Below, piece after piece: positions 1-6,573 of a stretch of DNA of 6,573 nucleotides (position 1 is the first letter of the stretch; every line of letters begins with the position of its first letter). Below the pieces are notes generated by a model, which searched no databases, was not told the origin of the DNA, and saw only the letters and a program-made list of their open reading frames with translations. The stretch is from JBLMZH01 sp050258715 (lineage in GTDB: Bacteria; Patescibacteriota; Doudnabacteria; UBA920; O2-02-FULL-48-8), in assembly GCA_050258715.1 (NCBI GenBank), contig JBLMZH010000063.1:1-6573 (forward strand), in the 5' to 3' direction. The position numbers and the translations under genes were made by a program.

Positions 1-26
1 GTTAGAACAAGCATTTCTTAATTAAC

Positions 27-32
27 AAAGGA
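27..32 (+). promoter_or_regulatory. Shine-Dalgarno for the DUF5666-like gene
   Basis: AAAGGA lies 3 bases before the ATG at 36 and supports that start. Only 35 bases of upstream sequence are in the window and I see no convincing promoter there, so the gene may be transcribed from a promoter outside the window. Confidence 0.6.
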
Positions 33-35
33 CAT

Positions 36-545
36 ATGGCAGACAATCAAAGCCAAAATAATCCCAACCCCCCTTCCACTCCAAGGGGTGTGGGCGAAAA
101 GGAATACCATTATTTTCATCACAGGAGAACTGGGCTTAGGATCATTCTCGCGGTCTTAATCGGGTTTTTGATCTTGTTCGTGGGAATGGCCATTGGCGGC
201 AAATTCGGCAGATATAACCGGGGCGGATATTCGGTCGGATATGGCCCGGGAATGATGGGCCGGCACTTTGATAATGGAGGCTTTGGAGGATATGGAGGGA
301 TGGGGAAGCGCCTCGGGATGAACAATGGAATCTTTGGAACGATCAGCAATATTCAGGGCAATAAAATCACGATCACGAATAATTCCGGTCAGCAGCAGGA
401 CGTGATCACCCAGTCGACCACGCTCATAATCGAAAATGGCTCCCAAATCGGGCTGAACGGACTTAAGTCCGGCCAAAACATAATTGTCAGCGGGACAACG
501 GATTCCAATAATCAAATTACAGCAAGAATCATCCAGGTTCAGTAA
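36..545 (+). CDS. Membrane-anchored protein with C-terminal DUF5666-like domain
   Basis: This 169-residue protein is built in four parts. Residues 1-33 form a polar, Asn/Pro-rich cytoplasmic tail with a His/Arg-rich end (YHYFHHRR). One strongly hydrophobic helix follows at about 34-54. Residues 55-96 are a Gly/Tyr/Met/Arg-rich linker containing GYGPGMMG and GGFGGYGGMG. The C-terminal region, about 98-169, begins GIFGTISNIQGNKITI and has the short alternating-strand pattern, the 'L..L..GQ.I.VSG' turn and the final 'ITARIIQV' strand typical of DUF5666-type small beta-barrel domains. Positive charges before the helix suggest an N-in topology with the beta domain outside the membrane. The start has a good Shine-Dalgarno. 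The gene ends 9 bp before a terminator and converges on the GCS2-like gene. The molecular function is unknown; the domain call rests on pattern recognition, and a related extracytoplasmic OB-like domain is possible. Confidence 0.8.
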   Translation: MADNQSQNNPNPPSTPRGVGEKEYHYFHHRRTGLRIILAVLIGFLILFVGMAIGGKFGRYNRGGYSVGYGPGMMGRHFDNGGFGGYGGMGKRLGMNNGIFGTISNIQGNKITITNNSGQQQDVITQSTTLIIENGSQIGLNGLKSGQNIIVSGTTDSNNQITARIIQVQ

Positions 546-553
546 TCAAAATC

Positions 554-586
554 AAAAAAAACGCCGGAGCTTCCGGCGTTTTTTTT
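554..586. terminator. Bidirectional rho-independent terminator between convergent genes
   Basis: A perfect 8-bp stem (ACGCCGGA 561-568, TCCGGCGT 572-579) with a 3-base loop is flanked by an A-run at 554-560 and a T-run at 579-586. The symmetry gives a U-tract after the hairpin in both directions, so it can end the plus-strand gene stopping at 545 and the minus-strand gene stopping at 600. Confidence 0.92.
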
Positions 587-599
587 ATTCTGAATTTAT

Positions 600-1688
600 T
601 TATATCAAGCTGGGAAACTGGTTTAGAGTTTGAATTATGGACCGAGTCTTTCGATAAGAAGCAACAAGCTGTTTTCCCGGGATCTCGCCTGAATCCAGGA
701 TTTGTTCCAAATACAAAAGCCTTGACCGGTCCTTGTCGTTTTTTAGCGCAAACTTCGCGGCCTTAACAATACTTTCCGCCTGGTCTTTGACAAACTTGTC
801 CGAAAATCCCCTAACCGCCACAAACTGGTGCATTTTTGTGTCAGGGTGCAAACTGCGCCCGGGCAATTTTTTATCGAGCACCAAGCCTTTGATCAAAGCC
901 AGCAGCGACCCATAAAGTTCGGAGTTTTGGCAGGAATCGAACGATTTGAACTCGACTCTCCCCTTTTCGGATTCTTGGCGGTACAAGGAAGTCAGGGCGT
1001 TGTCCTTTATGAGATTGGCCTTTTTTGCCAAAAAAACCCGGGCCGCATGCCGTTTGCCGGTTCGGATAAAGGTCCGCACCGACAATCCTTTCCAAAGCTC
1101 CCCTTCAAAAAACGGAGACGAAAAACTGAACGGAACCAAAAAGGGACTGTAATAGGTCAGCTTTTTCCCAACGTCGATCAATTTTTCGTCCGAGGTGTTA
1201 GGAAGAGAAATGTTCAAATCAGGGCCGTAGCTTAACTGAGCAAGATATGCCGTCCGATCCTCCGGTGAACTTCCGAAATGTTTCCTTTCGAACTTCGAGT
1301 AAGGTTTTTCGGGAACAAACTCAGTCAGATAAGGATGGTAGCTGATCCAGGTCGTGGCAAAATCATGCTCATGGAGCATGACCGACAGCTGCCGGAAGTT
1401 CAAGGACAGCTGGCCGACCGCTTTCTCAATGGAAGGCTGGGGGCTGGTGCGGATCTCGATCCCCTTTGGAAGATAGGCGGAAAGTTTGCCTTCATCATCA
1501 AAACGCTCGTAACCTTCCACGTACCAGCGTTTGCGCATTATCTTAAACCTGTCAATGCGAAGCTTGTCGCTCTTGATCTGCGGCAAATTTTCCAAAAGCG
1601 AATTAAGCCTGGAAAAAGAGGTATTGGTGTGGTCCACAAATACTCCGTCCTTGATAAGCGCTACTTCGTGTTCGATTCCAAAAAGCAT
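600..1688 (-). CDS. GCS2-like glutamate-cysteine ligase / carboxylate-amine ligase family protein
   Basis: This 362-residue soluble protein resembles the GCS2 family (YbdK/EgtA-like ligases, which activate a carboxylate with ATP and join it to an amine). The start puts the expected family opening GIEHE at residues 4-8, which supports this Met although no Shine-Dalgarno is visible. Other family-like elements are KGIEIRTSPQPS at 75-86, the GPDLNISLPN segment at 155-164 (where relatives have a metal/substrate strand), SPFFEGELWKG at 191-201, RTFIRTGKR at 205-213 and GRVEFKSFDSCQN at 243-255. The C-terminal roughly 100 residues are charged and helical. The gene is monocistronic, convergent with the DUF5666-like gene and divergent from ybaB. 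No glutathione synthetase or ergothioneine gene is adjacent, so the substrate cannot be told. The family call is moderately secure; calling it a true glutamate-cysteine ligase is not. Confidence 0.68.
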   Translation of the reverse strand: MLFGIEHEVALIKDGVFVDHTNTSFSRLNSLLENLPQIKSDKLRIDRFKIMRKRWYVEGYERFDDEGKLSAYLPKGIEIRTSPQPSIEKAVGQLSLNFRQLSVMLHEHDFATTWISYHPYLTEFVPEKPYSKFERKHFGSSPEDRTAYLAQLSYGPDLNISLPNTSDEKLIDVGKKLTYYSPFLVPFSFSSPFFEGELWKGLSVRTFIRTGKRHAARVFLAKKANLIKDNALTSLYRQESEKGRVEFKSFDSCQNSELYGSLLALIKGLVLDKKLPGRSLHPDTKMHQFVAVRGFSDKFVKDQAESIVKAAKFALKNDKDRSRLLYLEQILDSGEIPGKQLVASYRKTRSIIQTLNQFPSLI

Positions 1689-1824
1689 TTTGTAAGGTTA
1701 GTAACACTAAAACATAAACCAAAGCAACCGCTTCGGGAATTGGCCATAGGTCCAATATTTTTCCCCTTAAGCTGCATAAATTCAATTGATCTGATATAAT
1801 TTCAGCGACAATTAACAATAACCC
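1689..1824. other. Divergent intergenic region, GCS2-like gene / ybaB
   Basis: These 136 bases separate two divergently transcribed genes. The right end carries a clear extended -10 for ybaB. For the leftward gene I find only a weak -10-like TATGTT read on the minus strand with no acceptable -35, so I do not call that promoter. No operator-like inverted repeat was found. Confidence 0.6.
1792..1800 (+). promoter_or_regulatory. Extended -10 promoter of ybaB
   Basis: TGATATAAT gives a perfect TATAAT (1795-1800) with the TG extension one base upstream. The hexamer at the 17-bp -35 position (CTGCAT, 1772-1777) is poor, as is usual for extended -10 promoters. Initiation would fall near 1807, leaving a leader of about 18 bases. 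Confidence 0.72.
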
Positions 1825-2112
1825 ATGTTCGACAAATTCAAAGATCTGTACAACCTGAAAAAGCAGGCCCAGGAGATGCAGAAAAAAATGGGCAGCGAAG
1901 AAGTAGCGGGGTTTTCCTCTGACGGAACGTTTTCAGTAAGAATGAACGGCAACCAGGAAATGCTTGAAGTCTCGATCAACGAAGGGGTCGAGCTTAGCCG
2001 CGGGCTCGTCTCAAAGAACGTCCAGGAAGCATATTCCGACGCCCAAAAACAATTGCAGACCATTTTGATCGAAAAGTTCAAAGACACCATGGGAGGCATG
2101 CCCGGCATCTAG
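1825..2112 (+). CDS. ybaB: YbaB/EbfC family nucleoid-associated protein
   Basis: At 95 residues this is slightly shorter than the usual 100-110 of the family. It starts with the typical amphipathic helix rich in Lys, Gln and Met (LKKQAQEMQKKM at 11-22), continues into a beta region (GTFSVRMNGNQEMLEVSI, about 35-52) and ends with a second helix (VQEAYSDAQKQLQTILIEKF, about 66-85) and a Gly/Met-rich tail. YbaB/EbfC proteins are homodimers that bind DNA and are thought to act as nucleoid-associated factors. The start is set by the family N-terminus; the bases before it (TTAACAATAACCC) contain no Shine-Dalgarno, and the short leader suggests SD-independent initiation. The usual dnaX and recR neighbours are absent here: the gene has its own promoter and terminator. 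Confidence 0.92.
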   Translation: MFDKFKDLYNLKKQAQEMQKKMGSEEVAGFSSDGTFSVRMNGNQEMLEVSINEGVELSRGLVSKNVQEAYSDAQKQLQTILIEKFKDTMGGMPGI

Positions 2113-2133
2113 GACCGGCAGTTCCAGCTTTTA

Positions 2134-2161
2134 AAAACCCGGGCATTTTGCCGGGTTTTTT
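2134..2161 (+). terminator. Rho-independent terminator of ybaB
   Basis: AAAACCCGG (2134-2142) pairs with CCGGGTTTT (2151-2159) around an 8-base loop, with a run of six T at 2156-2161. It lies 21 bp after the ybaB stop, upstream of the hppA promoter, and separates the two plus-strand genes into different units. Confidence 0.9.
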
Positions 2162-2171
2162 AATTCCTAAG

Positions 2172-2200
2172 TTGGCAAAAGCTGGCGGTTTTGTTATAAT
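2172..2200 (+). promoter_or_regulatory. Near-consensus sigma-70 type promoter of hppA
   Basis: TTGGCA (2172-2177, one mismatch to TTGACA) is followed after exactly 17 bp by TATAAT (2195-2200). The TG at 2192-2193 also makes it an extended -10. Initiation would be near 2207, giving a leader of about 23 bases ending in a weak GAGAAG before ATG 2230. This is the strongest promoter in the window and fits high expression of the pump. Confidence 0.88.
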
Positions 2201-2229
2201 TGTCCATATTTATTAACTAGAGAAGAAAC

Positions 2230-4281
<2,052 letters not shown>

Positions 4282-4290
4282 CAATGACCA

Positions 4291-4322
4291 AAAACTCCCC
4301 TCTCTTTTGAGGGGAGTTTTTT
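4291..4322 (+). terminator. Rho-independent terminator of hppA
   Basis: A perfect 12-bp stem (AAAACTCCCCTC 4291-4302, GAGGGGAGTTTT 4309-4320) encloses a 6-base loop TCTTTT and runs into T residues to 4322. It begins 10 bp after the hppA stop. Confidence 0.93.
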
Positions 4323-4327
4323 GAACT

Positions 4328-4365
4328 AAAAAAACACAAGCCTGCCGGAACTTTCCAGCAGGCTT
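4328..4365 (-). terminator. Rho-independent terminator of the mnmA transcription unit
   Basis: Read on the minus strand, AAGCCTGCTGGAA (4365-4353) pairs with TTCCGGCAGGCTT (4350-4338) around a 2-base loop, with one U-G wobble. The stem is followed by GTG and seven T. On the plus strand the same position is a C-A mismatch and no T-run follows, so it is specific to minus-strand transcripts. The stem shares one base with the stop codon of the 67-codon gene. Confidence 0.87.
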
Positions 4366-4568
4366 TAATGCACGGTGACACCGGGCGGCAAAAACGGAAG
4401 CATTGCGGATTGCGGGTCCGACGGCATGTTCTCGCCCTCCCAACTCAGGTCAACGTCCTGGCGTTTGGGGCCGGCTGTTGAACCGGCTGGCACAAAGCGG
4501 GGGTCAATATCGCTAAAGTCCCCGCGCTTGTCGTCGTCAAGCAGCAGCTTCCTCGGGCTCTTTTTCAT
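4365..4568 (-). CDS. Small hypothetical protein coupled to mnmA
   Basis: The 67-residue product begins MKKSPRKLLLDDDKRGDF. It is very basic at the N-terminus, then mostly polar and acidic (DDDK, SDIDPRF, DVDLSWEGEN), and ends with Pro/Leu-rich FLPPGVTVH. It has no Cys, no membrane segment and no domain I recognise; it may be largely disordered. I place the start at 4568 rather than the in-frame Met at 4616 because the Shine-Dalgarno AGGAGG is immediately upstream and the longer form would lie inside mnmA. The gene follows the mnmA stop by only 7 bases, and a terminator hairpin abuts its own stop, so it is the last cistron of the unit. That context supports a real translated gene, but its function is unknown. 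Confidence 0.68.
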   Translation of the reverse strand: MKKSPRKLLLDDDKRGDFSDIDPRFVPAGSTAGPKRQDVDLSWEGENMPSDPQSAMLPFLPPGVTVH

Positions 4569-4577
4569 CCTCCTCCT
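4569..4577 (-). promoter_or_regulatory. Perfect Shine-Dalgarno overlapping the mnmA stop codon
   Basis: The minus strand reads TAGGAGGAGGATG: the mnmA stop TAG supplies the first bases of AGGAGG, which lies 3 bases from the next ATG. This is the strongest ribosome binding site in the window and implies translational coupling between mnmA and the small ORF. Confidence 0.8.
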
Positions 4578-5661
4578 AGAGAACTTGTTCGATGATGCCT
4601 CCTCCCAGCAGTTCATTCTTAAGATACACGACGGCTGACTGGCCTATGGTGATGGCTCGCTGAGGTTTGGCAAAGGTTACGCTAAGCTTACCCGTTTTAA
4701 GCGGTTTGATCAAGGCGGGGTATTCGGGATGATGATACCTGATGGCAACTTTGGCCCGAAGCGGAAATTTCGGAGCTTTACCAGTCCAGGTAACGTCACT
4801 GACAACGAAATCCTTGCGCCAAAGCAGCTTGTCCTCAGGATCGTTAGTTACGACCAAGACATTTCGTTTAAGATCCTTGGCAATCGCATAATACGGCCCG
4901 CTGCCCCCGATGCCAATTCCTTCCCGCTGGCCGATGGTATAAAAAGGCAGACCCAGATGGGTGCCGACGATTTCTTTTTTGGCAGTCAGGATTTTGCCGG
5001 GCCGAGCTTTTAGGTGGGCCATCAAGAACTGCCTGACGTTTATTTTTCCGATAAAACAAATCCCTTGCGAATCCTTTTTGTCTGCGTTCGGCAATTTGAA
5101 CTTTCTCGCAAGAGACCGGACTTCTGATTTTAACATTCCCCCGATTGGAAACAGGATCTTTGAGAGCTGTTCCTGCCTTAGCGTATACAAAAAATAGCTT
5201 TGTTCCTTGGCCGGATCTGAAGCTTTCATGAGCTTGAAAATTTCCCGGCCATTGGATTTGGTCTTTTTTATCCGGGCATAATGGCCCGTGGCCACAAAAT
5301 CTGCGCCAAAATCAAGCGCTTTTTCAAGAAAGACCTTGAACTTGATCTCCTGATTGCACATGACATCAGGGTTGGGCGTGCGGCCCAATTGGTATTCGCG
5401 CAAAAAATATTTCACAACCTTGTCGTAGTATTCCTTTTCGAAATCCCAGACGTAAAATGGGATATCGAGTTTTTTGGCGACCTTGCGGGCATCTTCCGAA
5501 TCGGAAGCCCAGGTGCAGCCGAAATCTCCAAAGTCCTGCGACCAATTTTTCATAAAAACGCCCACGACCGAAAAGCCCTGCTTTTTAAGCAGAGCTGCCG
5601 CGACAGAGCTGTCCACCCCGCCGCTCATTCCGACGATTACTGTTTTGGGTTTGGATGGCAT
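4576..5661 (-). CDS. mnmA: tRNA-specific 2-thiouridylase MnmA
   Basis: MnmA adenylates U34 of tRNA-Lys, -Glu and -Gln and replaces the 2-oxygen with sulfur relayed from a cysteine desulfurase. The 361-residue form matches the usual 360-380 residues. The ATP pyrophosphatase P-loop SGGVDSS is at 13-19, MKNW at 37-40, and TPNPDVMCNQEIKF at 95-108 carries catalytic Cys102. The ATGHYAR motif is at 124-130, and KDSQGICFIG at 196-205 carries the second catalytic Cys202. FYTIGQREGIGIGG at 240-253 leads into the C-terminal beta-barrel. I chose Met at 5661 because family members begin just before the P-loop. The frame stays open another 84 codons to 5913, but that stretch is translated pyrimidine-tract DNA and runs into the neighbouring gene. 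No Shine-Dalgarno precedes 5661. It is likely cotranscribed with the 67-codon gene. Confidence 0.96.
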   Translation of the reverse strand: MPSKPKTVIVGMSGGVDSSVAAALLKKQGFSVVGVFMKNWSQDFGDFGCTWASDSEDARKVAKKLDIPFYVWDFEKEYYDKVVKYFLREYQLGRTPNPDVMCNQEIKFKVFLEKALDFGADFVATGHYARIKKTKSNGREIFKLMKASDPAKEQSYFLYTLRQEQLSKILFPIGGMLKSEVRSLARKFKLPNADKKDSQGICFIGKINVRQFLMAHLKARPGKILTAKKEIVGTHLGLPFYTIGQREGIGIGGSGPYYAIAKDLKRNVLVVTNDPEDKLLWRKDFVVSDVTWTGKAPKFPLRAKVAIRYHHPEYPALIKPLKTGKLSVTFAKPQRAITIGQSAVVYLKNELLGGGIIEQVL

Positions 5662-5884
5662 TGTGAAAAATGAAATTAGGAAGGAATAGGAAGGTGTGGG
5701 AAAAATGGAAGGGCGGGAGGAACAAAAAAGGACAGAAGGAATAGAAACAATGAAAGGGAGGAAGAGTGGAAAAAGTAAAAAGGATATGAAGGGATGAGAA
5801 GGGTGATAGAAATAGGCAGAAGTATAAAGGATGGAAGAAATGGGAAGACTTGTCCCATTACTCCCCTTACGCCCTTTTCTCCCT
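5662..5884. other. Intergenic region with long purine-rich (plus) / pyrimidine-rich (minus) tract
   Basis: Positions 5665-5848 are about 86% purine on the plus strand (26 pyrimidines in 184 bases by my count, only 5 of them C). It is built of variants such as GGAAGG, GGGAGG, GAAGG and AAAAGG. From about 5849 to 5886 the bias reverses to pyrimidine on the same strand. The mnmA leader, if transcribed through, would be an extended C/U-rich RNA. Stop codons contain purines, so the minus strand is open by composition alone and the open frames here are not genes. No confident promoter was found; a TATACT on the minus strand (5826-5821) lacks a -35. Confidence 0.75.
5839..5859 (-). other. Small inverted repeat upstream of mnmA
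   Basis: AATGGGA (5839-5845) and TCCCATT (5853-5859) form a perfect 7-bp stem with a 7-base loop, at the boundary where the purine tract flips to pyrimidine. On the minus strand it is followed by TCTTCC rather than a T-run, so it is at best a weak terminator or leader hairpin. Confidence 0.35.
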
Positions 5885-6573
5885 TTAAAACTGGACCTTA
5901 TTGCCTGGGTCAAGCTTATTGACCTTAGGCACTTTTTTTAAAGCTTCCTTTACGGCCGGATGTTCCCGCGGATCAAGCATGGTCAAATGCGACTGGACGT
6001 TTTTAGGCGGCAGGTTGGAATCGTAATTGGACGGAAGTTTGGGTGAAGCAGCAGGCTTGGAAGGAGCGGGCTTAGCCTGGGAATCCGGCTTCGGCATAGG
6101 CTTAACACTTTCCGGCTTGGCCGAAATTATTGACTGCTGAAGGCTTTTGCCGATCGATTCCAATGCGGAGTTGGTTCGTTTAAGTTCGCTCTCCAGGCGG
6201 TCCTGAGAAAGCTTGGCCACAGAGTCCCAAACCGGATTTTGACTTTTGGCCGGCCGATGAAGCTCTTTGTCGCGAGGTTTTTCAGCCGTTCTGATCCGCT
6301 CGTCTTCCCCGCGGTCAGTGCTCCGGCGGTGGGGGTGACTTTCAGCGTGACGCCTATCCAAAACACGCGATTCATGATCCCTTTCCGGCCTTGATACTGC
6401 TATTGCCGCTGGTTCTACCTTAATCTCGGGAGCCTTTGGTTCCGGAACATTCGCCGCGGGTCTTTGTCCTTCCGGCCTCGGTCTTGGTTCTTCGCGTCTC
6501 TGTTCGGGCTGCGGCTTGTATGCAAATCGAAAATTCTCTTCCGCATCCTGCTCGTTGACCGTGCCGCTTTCCG
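5885..6573 (-). CDS. C-terminal part of a charged, Pro-rich hypothetical protein (cut by window edge)
   Basis: The minus-strand frame ending at the TAA at 5885-5887 has no stop up to the window edge, so at least 228 residues are present and the true start is outside. In-frame TTG (6361) is internal to that open frame and is not a convincing start. Translation gives a disordered-looking Pro/Glu/Arg/Lys-rich region (about 6380-6573, for example EEPRPRPEGQRPAAN), an Arg/His-rich stretch (about 6290-6375), a likely amphipathic helix starting NPVWDSV (about 6122-6226), then a Lys/Pro/Ser linker and a short basic C-terminus (KKVPKVNKLDPGNKVQF). I recognise no domain or signal and do not assign a function. 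The helix may mediate oligomerisation or binding; the low-complexity regions would be tethers. It is upstream of mnmA on the same strand across a 223-bp gap, and whether the two are cotranscribed is unclear. Confidence 0.75.
   Translation of the reverse strand, partial: ESGTVNEQDAEENFRFAYKPQPEQRREEPRPRPEGQRPAANVPEPKAPEIKVEPAAIAVSRPERDHESRVLDRRHAESHPHRRSTDRGEDERIRTAEKPRDKELHRPAKSQNPVWDSVAKLSQDRLESELKRTNSALESIGKSLQQSIISAKPESVKPMPKPDSQAKPAPSKPAASPKLPSNYDSNLPPKNVQSHLTMLDPREHPAVKEALKKVPKVNKLDPGNKVQF

Noticed and set aside
156..515. Minus-strand 119-codon frame opposite the DUF5666-like gene
   Set aside because: The plus-strand frame has a Shine-Dalgarno, a membrane helix and a recognisable domain; the antisense frame has none of these.
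871..1799. Open frames on both strands overlapping the GCS2-like gene
   Set aside because: Low-quality Arg/Pro/Ser-rich translations without ribosome binding sites, covering a frame with recognisable family motifs.
4365..4616. 83-codon version of the small minus-strand ORF starting at Met 4616
   Set aside because: The extra 16 codons overlap the end of mnmA and have no ribosome binding site; the Met at 4568 follows a perfect Shine-Dalgarno.
5821..5826. Minus-strand TATACT as -10 of an mnmA promoter
   Set aside because: The sequence 17 bp upstream (GTCTTC) does not resemble a -35, there is no TG extension, and such hexamers occur by chance in a pyrimidine tract.
5676..5858. Minus-strand 60-codon frame with hydrophobic Phe/Leu/Pro/Ser-rich product in the pyrimidine tract
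   Set aside because: Open only because pyrimidine-rich DNA cannot contain stop codons; there is no ribosome binding site and it lies between two real genes.
6127..6375. Minus-strand 82-codon frame beginning MNRVFWIGV
   Set aside because: Out of frame with the longer open frame that runs to the window edge and continues to 5885; no ribosome binding site.

Overview
This is a compact bacterial segment with standard-code genes, short gaps and mostly one terminator per transcription unit. It reads as seven protein-coding genes, one of them cut by the right edge. There are no tRNA, rRNA, CRISPR, IS or phage signatures. The gene set (stand-alone YbaB/EbfC, membrane-bound proton pyrophosphatase, MnmA, a solitary GCS2-like ligase, small low-complexity proteins), several starts with weak or no Shine-Dalgarno sequence, and short leaders fit a small-genome uncultivated lineage such as Patescibacteria/CPR. 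That assignment is an inference; nothing here is a decisive taxonomic marker.

Layout, left to right. A plus-strand gene (36-545) encodes a single-pass membrane protein with a Gly-rich linker and a C-terminal DUF5666-like beta domain. It converges on a minus-strand GCS2-like carboxylate-amine ligase (600-1688), and the two share a symmetric terminator. From a 136-bp divergent region a plus-strand ybaB (1825-2112) starts at an extended -10 promoter and ends in its own terminator. Next is hppA (2230-4281), a 683-residue membrane pyrophosphatase with its own near-consensus promoter and terminator. The active-site motifs are intact, and Lys464/Thr467 mark the potassium-independent, proton-pumping class.

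The right third is on the minus strand: the C-terminal part of a charged, Pro-rich protein (5885-6573, open at the edge), then mnmA (4576-5661), then a 67-codon gene (4365-4568) whose perfect Shine-Dalgarno overlaps the mnmA stop codon. That unit ends in a terminator facing the hppA terminator.

Functionally this is a housekeeping mixture: pyrophosphate-driven ion pumping, tRNA wobble-uridine 2-thiolation, nucleoid binding and a peptide-bond-forming ligase. The genes do not form one pathway. The least explained items are the roughly 184-bp strand-asymmetric purine tract between mnmA and its upstream neighbour, the small mnmA-coupled ORF, and the function of the solitary GCS2-like enzyme. I see no convincing new multi-gene system.
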